A stretch of DNA of 45,464 bases from an uncultured Clostridia bacterium (lineage in GTDB: Bacteria; Bacillota; Clostridia; TANB77; UBA1234), in NCBI GenBank assembly GCA_947164995.1, contig CAMUYU010000008.1, forward strand, positions 1 through 45,464, in the 5' to 3' direction. Positions 1 to 8,377 of this stretch are shown here, in pieces (within the stretch, counting starts at the first letter, position 1; each line of letters opens with the position of its first letter). The translations under genes and the position numbers were made by a program. The notes below the pieces were generated by a model, which was not told where the DNA came from, did no database searches, and was given only the letters and a program-made list of their open reading frames with translations.

Positions 1-910
1 TTGCTGATGAGGTTATTACTCCTGTGTTACTACAAAATTGTATTCCTTCTACTCCGTCGGCCTTTCCTGCTATTCCTCCTGTATATGTAGTGCCTTCTAC
101 CGTAGCATTTATATTCTTGCAATTTTTAATATGTCCATCAGAGCAATATCCTACAATACCTCCTACATAATCATTATTTGGTGCAACAACTTTTCCTCTA
201 TTTATGCAATCATCTAAACCATAGCTTTTTCCTGAAATACCTCCCAAATAGTTACCAAGAGAGTTAGCTTGAAAACTTGCTGTTATTTTTCCTCTATTTT
301 CGCAACCTACTATTTCTTCTCCTGCATATCCTAAACCACAAATACCACCAACGTATTTATATCCCGTTATATCTCCTGTATTTACGCAATTTAGAATCTT
401 TCCGTTATTATATGTACCAGCAATTCCTCCCACGTTTTGTATATATTCAGTTAAACCTGTTACTGTGCAATTATTTGTACAATTTTCAACTCTACCATTT
501 GAATATCCAACTAATCCCGCTAAGTAGGTTCCACCTTTTACAGTCCCAGAAACAGTAACATTTTGGATGTAAGATATACTACTTGCTTTTCCAAATAGAC
601 CTGCATAGCCTGCACTATTATCTACATACAATCCACTTATGGTGTGGTTATTTCCTTCAAAAGTACCATCAAAAGGATATGTAGCATTACCTATTGGTGT
701 CCATTTGTTTGAAGAACTTCCATTTAAATTAATATTAGCAGTTAGATTAACTATATCTCCTACGTATGTATTTCCGTTTGCAACGTTATCCGATATAGCT
801 TTGAGCTCTGCAACAGTACTTACGTTAATTGTCGCCGCCAAAGCAAAGCTATTTGCCATGCATAATAATATAGTTAATATTGAAAATAATAATAGTTTTT
901 TGTTTTTCAT
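1..910 (-). CDS. GLUG-repeat secreted protein, C-terminus cut by the window edge
   Basis: The reading frame is open from an ATG at 910 to the left edge, about 303 residues, and the end of the gene lies outside. An AGGAG ribosome site sits seven bases upstream of the ATG. The protein starts with a Sec signal peptide (MKNKK, then a hydrophobic stretch ending ANSFALAA). It continues with a module closely similar to the first module of the large protein at 1710-6509: an AELKAISDNVANG-type opening, a PIGNATYPFDGTFEGNNH block, and then many short GGI(V/C)G turns. These GLUG-type repeats are known from secreted or surface beta-helical proteins of gut bacteria. It is a paralogue of the large neighbour. 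The ligand and the mode of wall attachment cannot be judged because the C-terminus is missing. Confidence 0.85.
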   Translation of the reverse strand, partial: MKNKKLLLFSILTILLCMANSFALAATINVSTVAELKAISDNVANGNTYVGDIVNLTANINLNGSSSNKWTPIGNATYPFDGTFEGNNHTISGLYVDNSAGYAGLFGKASSISYIQNVTVSGTVKGGTYLAGLVGYSNGRVENCTNNCTVTGLTEYIQNVGGIAGTYNNGKILNCVNTGDITGYKYVGGICGLGYAGEEIVGCENRGKITASFQANSLGNYLGGISGKSYGLDDCINRGKVVAPNNDYVGGIVGYCSDGHIKNCKNINATVEGTTYTGGIAGKADGVEGIQFCSNTGVITSSA

Positions 911-983
911 TTTTTAACTCCTAATTTTAAAAATTTAGTAATCTTGTACTACTTATCTAAAGAGCACAACTGCTCAATGCGAA

Positions 984-1619
984 TTAGTCTGCAAGTTCTC
1001 CAGAAGTTGGTGCTGGTGCTGGCATACTCTTTTCGATTTCTTTCATTTCTTTTTCTCTTTCAGCTTCTTCAACTTTCATATTTTGATTATATATTGCTGT
1101 CTCAACACCTGATGCAATTGCTCCAGCATCAGAAGCTATAACACCTATAACTATTCCTTCTTTTTCTGTAACGACAAAGTTATCTGGGTCATTTAATACG
1201 AAGTTTAGTTTAGGCTCGTTTTTATATTTGTTTTTTAATTCCTTTAACTTATCATTGATTCTTTTTACGATAGTATTGTATTGATTTCTATCGCCCATCT
1301 TAACAAACCATACACCAGTTAGTGTATCTTCGTTAATCTCACCAAGTTGTTGGTAAGCAGCTCCTTTTAAGTCGCTAAAATCAATTTTAAGTACTCCAGC
1401 AGTATCCATGTCACCGCTAAAGTTCGGATCTTTGTATTCTCTTAATCTAGTATTTTCCATGATGTCTTCCATTCCTTTGGAAACATCAAATATTTCATTA
1501 ATTGGCTCTTTTTTACTTCTTTTTGCAATCAGTAATATAATTCCAACAATTATTAATAATAGTATGATTATTAAAACAATTCTTGCAATTAAAACTTTGT
1601 TCTTCATTTCTTTTTTCAT
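984..1619 (-). CDS. Membrane-anchored hypothetical protein
   Basis: This 211-residue protein has one N-terminal transmembrane helix (about residues 9-32, LIARIVLIIILLLIIVGIIL) with positively charged flanks, followed by a soluble, mostly charged domain. The middle holds GVWFVKMGDRNQYN and VVTEKEGIVIGVIASDAG, and the tail is a charged helix ending in a short Pro/Ala run. The ATG follows a strong GAGGTGAGG ribosome site. I do not recognise the family. It lies between two GLUG-repeat genes on the same strand, with 90 and 73 bases of spacing, so it may be co-transcribed with them. A role in envelope biology is only an inference from its anchor and its neighbours. Confidence 0.8.
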   Translation of the reverse strand: MKKEMKNKVLIARIVLIIILLLIIVGIILLIAKRSKKEPINEIFDVSKGMEDIMENTRLREYKDPNFSGDMDTAGVLKIDFSDLKGAAYQQLGEINEDTLTGVWFVKMGDRNQYNTIVKRINDKLKELKNKYKNEPKLNFVLNDPDNFVVTEKEGIVIGVIASDAGAIASGVETAIYNQNMKVEEAEREKEMKEIEKSMPAPAPTSGELAD

Positions 1620-1676
1620 AAAAACCTCACCTCAAAATAATTTGTTTTGTAATGCTCTTTTATTAACAATACACTA

Positions 1677-1706
1677 CCATATGGAGGCCAAAGGCCTCCA
1701 CTATGG
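1677..1706 (-). terminator. Inverted repeat just after the large GLUG gene
   Basis: TGGAGGCC and GGCCTCCA pair around an AAA loop. A further CCATA/TATGG outer stem is separated by one unpaired base. The structure begins a few bases after the stop codon of the GLUG gene at 1710. There is no long T run on the minus strand, so termination efficiency is uncertain. It could equally be a 3-prime stabilising hairpin. Confidence 0.5.
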
Positions 1707-1709
1707 TGT

Positions 1710-4700
1710 TTATGGCGTATCAATAAAATATGTTGTTTGGTTTCCAGCTTTGTCTTTCAATACAATATAAACTATTCTTTCTCCTTCACCAGGATTTAAA
1801 TTCCAAATCTTGTTCATTGTGAAGTTTTCCCAAGTTAAATCTGCTTCTCTTACTTGATCGTATTGACTATCTGTATCTGCATTAAAGAATGCAACAGTTA
1901 TTTTATCCACACTACTTACATTATCTATTGCTGAAATAAATAAGTTAACTGTATTGTCGTTTGTGTATTTTTCTCCTGCAACTTCTGCAACTTGTTGATT
2001 TGCTGAAGCAGGGCCTATAAGTATTGTACCTTCTGGTGGTACTGCATCTAAGTAGAACGGATTACTTCTTGCATAAGTTGTATTTCCATTTACATCACTT
2101 GCTTTTACCCAGATGTACCATAAGCCACTCTTGTTTACAAAGTTTACTGTTTTTTCAAATGTGTTTTCTGCAAATGTGTATGTTAATTCGCCATCTGCAG
2201 GTTGTTCTTCACTTTGAGTTAATGCATATCTAATTGAAGAACTATCTACTCCGTCACCTTCGTTATTATCTACAACTGTTATCTTTGAGAAGTATGTTTT
2301 GGTGTAACTATCTTCTACACTTTGACCATTTAATCTATTTCCATCTGGCAAGAATGAAATTGTAGGTGGTACACCATCTGTTATTAAAGGTCTCTCGTTT
2401 GGATAAAATTCAAACATTGGGAATCCTCTATTGATATCGTTATTTGGAGGCATGCTCCAAACTGGAGGATTTTGATTTTCATTTAATAAGCTAAGCATAT
2501 TTGAATTTCTTAATTCTTCTGTAGTTTTAACTTGAACATCACTTCTTGGAGTTTCTGTCGCTGCTACTCCTTCCAAATAATATAAATTATGAAGAGCAGC
2601 TCTTGGGCTATCATATGACGTGCCAAATATTGTTCCACCATTTGTTACCTGTCCCGCGTTATACAAATACTTAAATTCAATGTTTGAAGAAGTGTATGAT
2701 GATTCCATACCAAATAGTCCTCCGCAAGATGAACCTGACGCATCAATTGTCCCAAGATTATATGCATTTATTACACTGGTAAATTCAATATCTCCAGCAA
2801 TTCCTCCAGCTCGTTCTGGAGCCTTTACTAAACCAAAATTACACACTTTACTAATAATTGCATTTGAATTTTGTCTTCCACTAAAATATCCAATGATTCC
2901 TCCTGCTTGTCCACTTGTTGTAACAATATCACCAGCATTATAACAATCTATTATAAAATAATCTCCACCACCTACTAATCCAGCTATTCCGGCAGTATCT
3001 GTTCCAGTGGTGTTAACTGCTCCTTCATTATAACTCTTTGTTACTCCTACAAGCATACTACCCATTAAACCACCTGTATAGTATGAAGTGCTAGAGACAG
3101 AACCTTTATTATAAACATTTTCAAAGTAACCACCTACTCCAGCCAAGCCTCCACAATAATTTCCACTTGCTGAAACACTACCATAGTTATTTGAATCAGT
3201 TATTGAATATGTACCATATGATGTTCCTGCTAGTCCACCAACTTTTGTATAGCCAGCAACATTTCCTTGATTACTGCATGAAATAATCCTTCCTTCGTTA
3301 TCTCCAACAAGTCCTCCAGTATTTGAATTATTTCCTAAATTAGATACATTACAATAATTAATGCAGTTTTGTATTGTGCCCGCATTATATCCAACAAATC
3401 CACCTGTATTTTTGCTTCCTTTAATCGTGCCCGTAATATTCAAATCTTTGATTACCGCAGAACCACCAATTACAGAAAATAGACCAACATTTTCCTGATT
3501 TAAATTAATATTAATTCCACTAATCGTATGCCCATTTCCATTAAATGTTCCTTCAAAGTGATTTGCCATATTACCAATAGGGGCAATATTATTTGCTATG
3601 CTTGGATTTAAAGAAATATCTGCCATAAGATTTATGGTATCAAAAGCATAGTTTTTCCCATTAGCCACCATACTTGCAAATTGACGAAATTCTGCTTCAT
3701 TGTTTATTTCATAAGCAGATGGCAATTCGCTATTCATTTCACCCATAATTAAATCTGGAAAATATAAAGTTCTAGCACTACCCATCTTCCAAACTGCACC
3801 TTGCGACCCATTCAGAAGCGAAACCATATTGCTCGAGCGAAGCTCATTAGGTGTTTTTACCACAGCATTTCCTTCTTCAGTAAATAATCCTTGCATATAA
3901 TACACATTGCTAACTGTAGAACGTCTAAAATCCCCTAAACATTCTCTTTCCGAATCACTTTGAACTGCTACTCCAGCATCATAAATATTTTTCATGTAAT
4001 TAGAGCTTGTATTTGAATACTCATCACCTAAAATACCACCAGTATCAGAGCCAGTATGACCTATGACATTTCCTAAATTATAAACATTAGAAATGTTGGT
4101 ATCTGTAATATCACCTGCTATTCCACCTGTACGAGTATAATTTGCTGCATTAACTCCTCCTTCGACTGTTCCTAAATTATAAACTCTATCTATTAATCCA
4201 GAATAATTTCTAGAGCTACAATAACCCGCTATTCCAGAGGTACTAGTTGCACCAAATATTAAACCTTCATTATAACAATTTCTAATTATAAAACCTCTAC
4301 CTATTGTTCCAGCTATTCCAGCGATATCGTTGCTTCCAGGGCAATAAACTGTTCCTTTATTATAACATCTCTCAACTCTAGAAACTAAATTGCCTACAAT
4401 CCCGCCTACATAGTTTGTTGTACTTCCTGATTTGCTACTTATTACTCCGGCATTGAATGAGTCTTCGACTATGTCAGCTGCGCCAGAAATTCCTCCGCAA
4501 TAATTTGAGCCACAAACAATATTACCTAAATTTTTTAAATTACTTAAAGAATATGTAGTTGTTGAATAACCACATATACCACCAGTATATGAATATCCAA
4601 TTATTTTTCCATAATTTGAACATTCTGAAACACTACCTCTATTTTGTCCACAAATTCCTCCAACGTAGTTTACATTTCCATTAGCATTAACTTCACATTT

Positions 4701-6509
4701 GTTTATAATATTCTTAATTTTTCCAGTGCCATTATACCCTACTAAACCACCAGTATTTGCCCCACCTTTAACAAATCCTGTAATAGTTAGATTTTGTATT
4801 CTTGACTGCGCACCGATTTGCCCAAAAAGTCCACAATATCCATTTGTTTGATTTATATAAATATTACTTATAGTATGATTATTGCCTTCAAAGGTCCCTT
4901 GAAATATTCTATTTTGATTTCCAATAGGTGTAAATTGGTTCGAACTACTACCATTTAAATCTAAATCTGCCATTAAATAAACAATGGAATTATTATAGTC
5001 TATTCCATTATTTACATTTCTTGATAATTCTTTTAAATCTTCAACCGTCCATATTTCATATGTTGTTTCAATTTCAGTTTCTATTCCATCTATTATCAAA
5101 TCTGGAAAACCATTTGTTCTTTCACTTCCCATCTTCCAAACTGAACCTTGAGAGCCATTCAACAAAGACACCATACTTGTAGCTCTAAGTTCTTCTGCCG
5201 TTTTGGGTGTACCAACTCTATAACCTGTTGAACCCGCATTTAAATAATAAGCATCAGATACTGTCGCATCATTAATCGTACCATACATAGAATCTCTATA
5301 AATTGGTCCTCCGTTGGTAATTGCTCCAGCATTATAAACATATCTCGTAATATAGGTTGAATCTGAAGAAAACTCATATCCAACAATACCACCACATCCT
5401 GTATATCCTCCACCTGAAATACTGCCTAAATTATATACATTTGTTATATTGGTATAATACTCGCATCCTACAATTCCTCCAATACGATCATCTCTACCTT
5501 GAACAGATCCTAAATTATACACTCTATCAATGTACATATCGTATTGGCCTCTTGAGCCACTCATATCTCCAATTATTCCACCTGTTTGTGTGTTTCCAAT
5601 AACATTTCCTTCATTGTATGAGTTAGTTATAGTAACACTTCTACCAGAAGCCTCGCCAACTAGTCCTCCTACGTCAGTACCATTAGAAGCTGTTACTGAA
5701 CCTTGGTTATAACATTTATTGATACTATTAGAAACCACTCCAAGTAATCCACCCACAAAATAACTACTACTAGTTATTGGAGAAACATTATAAGAAAACT
5801 CAATATTGACTGCTGAACCTGCTATTCCACCACAATAATAATATGTTGCTGTAACAGCTCCCGCATTGCTGCACTTTGATATCTCGTCCGAACCTAAAAA
5901 TTGTCCACAAATTCCACCTGTATATTGATAACCTGTTATACTTCCTGTATTTCTACAACTTATCAATTTTCCATTACTACATAATCCTGCTATACCACCA
6001 TAGCAGTTTTTATTTCCACTATTTATAACATTACAAGCGTTCTTACAACTTTCTACTCTACCATTACTATATCCAACTATTCCTGCAGTATAGTTACCAC
6101 CTTTAACATAACCAGAAACATTTATATTTCTAATTATTGAAGGGGTACTTGCTTTTCCAAAAAGTCCATTATAGTCAGCCGTTCTATCTATATATAAACC
6201 ACTTATTATGAAGTCGTTTCCTTCGAATATACCATCAAATGGATATGTAGCACCACCAATAGGCACCCATTGATTTGTGCTACTACCATTTAAATCTATA
6301 TTTGCAGTTATATTAATTGTATCGCCCGCATACGTGTATCCATTTGCAACTCTTGTAGATACTTCCTTTAATTGTGCAGCCGTTCCTACGTTGTATACCG
6401 CCGCAAAAGATACGGAAGAAAGCGATATAAGTAATACGCACAAAAATAGCACGTGACGTACTACGCCAAGTGCCTTATATTTTGATAGTTTATTAGCAAC
6501 AAATTCCAT
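1710..6509 (-). CDS. Large secreted protein with three GLUG-repeat modules and Ig-like C-terminus
   Basis: This 1599-residue protein has a signal peptide (residues 1 to about 36, ending SSVSFAA). Three tandem modules of about 450 residues follow, starting near residues 37, 480 and 931. Each module opens with a ...ELK(E/R)...N-G-x-x-Y segment, has a PIG...F(D/Q/E)G(I/T)F(E/N)GN block and runs through many GG(I/L)xG GLUG-type turns. Each ends with an ELRxSNM(V/L)SLLN sequence. From about residue 1378 there is a different, Ig-like beta domain (GVPPTISF through DKAGNQTTYF). No LPXTG, SLH or other wall anchor is visible, so it may be released or held by another protein. The start is fixed by GGAGG upstream of the ATG at 6509. 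GLUG repeats are predicted to form right-handed beta-helices. An adhesin or glycan-binding role is inferred, not shown. Confidence 0.9.
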   Translation of the reverse strand: MEFVANKLSKYKALGVVRHVLFLCVLLISLSSVSFAAVYNVGTAAQLKEVSTRVANGYTYAGDTINITANIDLNGSSTNQWVPIGGATYPFDGIFEGNDFIISGLYIDRTADYNGLFGKASTPSIIRNINVSGYVKGGNYTAGIVGYSNGRVESCKNACNVINSGNKNCYGGIAGLCSNGKLISCRNTGSITGYQYTGGICGQFLGSDEISKCSNAGAVTATYYYCGGIAGSAVNIEFSYNVSPITSSSYFVGGLLGVVSNSINKCYNQGSVTASNGTDVGGLVGEASGRSVTITNSYNEGNVIGNTQTGGIIGDMSGSRGQYDMYIDRVYNLGSVQGRDDRIGGIVGCEYYTNITNVYNLGSISGGGYTGCGGIVGYEFSSDSTYITRYVYNAGAITNGGPIYRDSMYGTINDATVSDAYYLNAGSTGYRVGTPKTAEELRATSMVSLLNGSQGSVWKMGSERTNGFPDLIIDGIETEIETTYEIWTVEDLKELSRNVNNGIDYNNSIVYLMADLDLNGSSSNQFTPIGNQNRIFQGTFEGNNHTISNIYINQTNGYCGLFGQIGAQSRIQNLTITGFVKGGANTGGLVGYNGTGKIKNIINKCEVNANGNVNYVGGICGQNRGSVSECSNYGKIIGYSYTGGICGYSTTTYSLSNLKNLGNIVCGSNYCGGISGAADIVEDSFNAGVISSKSGSTTNYVGGIVGNLVSRVERCYNKGTVYCPGSNDIAGIAGTIGRGFIIRNCYNEGLIFGATSTSGIAGYCSSRNYSGLIDRVYNLGTVEGGVNAANYTRTGGIAGDITDTNISNVYNLGNVIGHTGSDTGGILGDEYSNTSSNYMKNIYDAGVAVQSDSERECLGDFRRSTVSNVYYMQGLFTEEGNAVVKTPNELRSSNMVSLLNGSQGAVWKMGSARTLYFPDLIMGEMNSELPSAYEINNEAEFRQFASMVANGKNYAFDTINLMADISLNPSIANNIAPIGNMANHFEGTFNGNGHTISGININLNQENVGLFSVIGGSAVIKDLNITGTIKGSKNTGGFVGYNAGTIQNCINYCNVSNLGNNSNTGGLVGDNEGRIISCSNQGNVAGYTKVGGLAGTSYGTYSITDSNNYGSVSASGNYCGGLAGVGGYFENVYNKGSVSSTSYYTGGLMGSMLVGVTKSYNEGAVNTTGTDTAGIAGLVGGGDYFIIDCYNAGDIVTTSGQAGGIIGYFSGRQNSNAIISKVCNFGLVKAPERAGGIAGDIEFTSVINAYNLGTIDASGSSCGGLFGMESSYTSSNIEFKYLYNAGQVTNGGTIFGTSYDSPRAALHNLYYLEGVAATETPRSDVQVKTTEELRNSNMLSLLNENQNPPVWSMPPNNDINRGFPMFEFYPNERPLITDGVPPTISFLPDGNRLNGQSVEDSYTKTYFSKITVVDNNEGDGVDSSSIRYALTQSEEQPADGELTYTFAENTFEKTVNFVNKSGLWYIWVKASDVNGNTTYARSNPFYLDAVPPEGTILIGPASANQQVAEVAGEKYTNDNTVNLFISAIDNVSSVDKITVAFFNADTDSQYDQVREADLTWENFTMNKIWNLNPGEGERIVYIVLKDKAGNQTTYFIDTP

Positions 6510-6620
6510 TATAATACCTCCGAAAATGTATAATATACCGACATTAATTTTAGCATATATTTGCTACGGAATTAACAATTGTAATATATCTGTAATATAT
6601 TTGTAATATATTAAAAAAAG

Positions 6621-6651
6621 ACAAAAAAATAGCTACTCTTTTGAGTAGCTA
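6621..6651 (-). terminator. Rho-independent terminator after rpmE
   Basis: A nine-base-pair stem TAGCTACTC/GAGTAGCTA with a four-base loop is followed on the minus strand by seven T. It lies 15 bases past the rpmE stop. T-rich sequence on the other side may let it work in both directions. Confidence 0.9.
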
Positions 6652-6665
6652 CCTTTTTATCTTTT

Positions 6666-6869
6666 TTAGTCTTTAATACCATATTTTGCCTTGAATTTTT
6701 CAACTCTTGAGCTAGCAACTTGGAATTTTTGGCTTCCTGTGTAGAATGGATGACATTTTGAACATGTTTCAACTGTCATACTTTCTTTTGTAGAGCCAAC
6801 TGTCATAACGTTGCCACAGCCACATCTAATAGTAGCTTCTTGGTAATTTGGATGTATTCCTTCTTTCAT
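6666..6869 (-). CDS. rpmE: 50S ribosomal protein L31
   Basis: This is ribosomal protein L31, a component of the large subunit near the subunit bridge. The 67-residue form begins MKEGIHPNYQ. It contains the CxC (RCGCGN) and CxxCHPFYTG (CSKCHPF) motifs of the zinc-binding C+ type. An in-frame GTG nine bases upstream (6878) overlaps the ribosome site itself. The ATG at 6869, six bases after GAGGTG, is therefore the better start and matches the family N-terminus. It is a monocistronic gene with its own promoter and terminator. The C+ form of L31 is the one normally used when zinc is available. Confidence 0.97.
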   Translation of the reverse strand: MKEGIHPNYQEATIRCGCGNVMTVGSTKESMTVETCSKCHPFYTGSQKFQVASSRVEKFKAKYGIKD

Positions 6870-6892
6870 TACTTTCACCTCACCTTGATATA

Positions 6893-6921
6893 TATAAATA
6901 TAAAATAATAAACATTGTCAA
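6893..6921 (-). promoter_or_regulatory. Promoter of rpmE
   Basis: TTGACA (6916-6921) and TTTATA (6893-6898) are spaced by 17 bases on the minus strand. An eight-base inverted repeat AATGCTTG/CAAGCATT (6921-6943) abuts the -35 box and could be an operator, although it does not look like a Zur box. Confidence 0.6.
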
Positions 6922-7011
6922 ATGCTTGAAAATTGCAAGCATTAATATATTAGCACATAACAATTATAAATGCAAGAATTATTTTTGAAGTTTCCGAATT
7001 TGGGGCATCCA

Positions 7012-7043
7012 TAAAAATAGAGGCAAGCTAGTTGCTTGCCTCT
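7012..7043 (-). terminator. Rho-independent terminator after the orphan coiled-coil gene
   Basis: A ten-base-pair perfect stem AGAGGCAAGC/GCTTGCCTCT with a five-base loop is followed on the minus strand by TATTTTTAT. It lies just after the stop of the gene at 7049-7492. Confidence 0.9.
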
Positions 7044-7048
7044 TGTTT

Positions 7049-7492
7049 TTAAGGATTATAGTGGAATAAATATTCGAATTCATCCCTCCCATTTTTACAT
7101 ATACGTTTTGCCTTCAACAGACGCTTTTTCTCGATTTGGAGAGCTTGAAGTTCGACTCTCACCTCCTCTTCAGGGAAAAGTGTAGTTTGATGCTCCTTTC
7201 TGACTATCTCATTATCGAGTCTCTCCATTCTCTTGTTGAGATAGCCCACAAATTTGTAAACTTCCTGATTGCTGTTGAAGTAATTTTTGAAGGTTGTCAG
7301 CATCCAGCGAATGAACTTCTCGGCGTCTTTTGCTTTATCTGCATTCTCGTACGGAATAAACCGCATGTACGGGTCATCCCGTTCACCAAGCATCACGTCG
7401 ATGTTTTGGCAAAGCTTTGTAAGCTCTTTCTTGAGCTCATTGCAGGTGCGCTGCATTTTGGGATTATCGTACCGAACTTCTTCTTTATTCAT
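7049..7492 (-). CDS. Hypothetical charged helical protein of atypical base composition
   Basis: This 147-residue soluble protein is rich in Lys and Glu and has no signal peptide or membrane helix. Much of it looks alpha-helical, for example LNKRMERLDNEIVRKEHQ and LQALQIEKKRLLKAKR, which may form a coiled coil. I do not recognise the family. The ATG follows an AGGAGG site. The gene is monocistronic, with a good promoter and a strong terminator. Its codons are clearly richer in G and C than those of its neighbours (CGC, GCG, CTG, ACC and similar), a trait shared with the small gene at 27121. This suggests a different history, possibly recent transfer, but function cannot be deduced. Confidence 0.8.
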   Translation of the reverse strand: MNKEEVRYDNPKMQRTCNELKKELTKLCQNIDVMLGERDDPYMRFIPYENADKAKDAEKFIRWMLTTFKNYFNSNQEVYKFVGYLNKRMERLDNEIVRKEHQTTLFPEEEVRVELQALQIEKKRLLKAKRICKNGRDEFEYLFHYNP

Positions 7493-7538
7493 AGGAATTA
7501 TCCTCCTTATTGATTACAAGTTTCATTCTACGTTTATT

Positions 7539-7567
7539 ATTTTATCATATTTGTTTACATAATGCAA
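7539..7567 (-). promoter_or_regulatory. Promoter of the orphan coiled-coil gene
   Basis: TTGCAT (7562-7567) and TAAAAT (7539-7544) are 17 bases apart on the minus strand. The -35 box is one arm of an ATGCAA/TTGCAT inverted repeat (7562-7579), which may be an operator. Confidence 0.6.
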
Positions 7568-7579
7568 CAAAAATTGCAT

Positions 7580-7603
7580 AAAAAATGGCGGTTTTTACCG
7601 CCA
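7580..7603 (-). terminator. Rho-independent terminator after the RluB-type gene
   Basis: A seven-base-pair stem TGGCGGT/ACCGCCA with a TTTT loop on the plus strand is followed on the minus strand by six T. It begins directly after the stop codon at 7604-7606. Confidence 0.9.
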
Positions 7604-8332
7604 CTATGTATTTTCTAAAATGCTTTTTACTTCAGCATCAGATAGGTATCTCCATTCACCTTTTTCTAAGCCTTCAACGCTTAGACTTCCAATACTTTCG
7701 CGTTTTAGTGCTATAGTAGATAAACCTATAGCTTCAACCATTTTTCTAACTTCTCTATTTTTACCTTCATGAATCTCAATTCTAATTCTTGCAACATCAT
7801 TTTTATTGTCTGTTAAAAGCATTTCTACTTTTGCAGGTGAAGTTGTGTAGTCTTCTATTTTTATGCCATTTCTTAATCTTTCTAAATCGTTTTCTGTAGG
7901 TACTCCGCGAGTTTTTACTACATAAGTCTTTGTTGTTTCATGACTTGGATGTGTAACTTTATTAATAAAGTCTCCATCGTTTGAAAAGAGTAATAATCCT
8001 GATGTGTACATATCTAGCCTTCCTACAGGAACTACTTTTTCACTAACTCCTTTTAGAAGTTCCATGACAGTACTTCTACCTTTTTCATCTTTCAAAGTAG
8101 TTACATACCCTACTGGTTTATTTAGCATTAAATATACTTTCTTTTCAGGTTTTAATTGTAGCTTTAATCCTTTTATTTCAATTTTATCTGCTAATGGATC
8201 AACCTTTGTACCAAGTTCTGTTACAACATCACCATTAACTCTAATTAAACCTGCAGCAATATATTCTTCACATTTTCTGCGTGAAGCAACTCCACATTCT
8301 GCTAAATATTTTTGTAATCTTATCATTCCCAT
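7604..8332 (-). CDS. rluB: 23S rRNA pseudouridine synthase, RluB/RsuA family
   Basis: The enzyme isomerises a specific uridine of ribosomal RNA to pseudouridine. An N-terminal S4 RNA-binding domain (IRLQKYLAECGVASRRKCEEY) is followed by the RsuA/RluB-type catalytic domain. The motif GRLDMYTSGLLL carries the catalytic aspartate, and EGKNREVRKM follows near the C-terminus. The frame extends upstream to a GTG at 8359, but AAGGAG lies eight bases before the ATG at 8332, giving 243 residues beginning MGMIRLQKYL. RluB (U2605 of 23S rRNA) is the usual assignment in Bacillota, but RsuA and RluE relatives cannot be excluded from sequence alone. It lies 45 bases after glgA and is probably co-transcribed with it. 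Confidence 0.9.
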   Translation of the reverse strand: MGMIRLQKYLAECGVASRRKCEEYIAAGLIRVNGDVVTELGTKVDPLADKIEIKGLKLQLKPEKKVYLMLNKPVGYVTTLKDEKGRSTVMELLKGVSEKVVPVGRLDMYTSGLLLFSNDGDFINKVTHPSHETTKTYVVKTRGVPTENDLERLRNGIKIEDYTTSPAKVEMLLTDNKNDVARIRIEIHEGKNREVRKMVEAIGLSTIALKRESIGSLSVEGLEKGEWRYLSDAEVKSILENT

Positions 8333-8377
8333 TTTGAATGCTCCTTTTAATGTTATCACAACATAATTTATAAATAA

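Noticed and set aside
962-975. GAGCA/TGCTC hairpin after the small membrane protein gene as a terminator
   Set aside because: The five-pair stem has no T run, and the next gene follows closely on the same strand.
1710-6509. CRISPR-like or satellite repeats suggested by recurring short motifs
   Set aside because: The repeats are degenerate, protein-level GLUG turns inside one long frame, without regular spacers.
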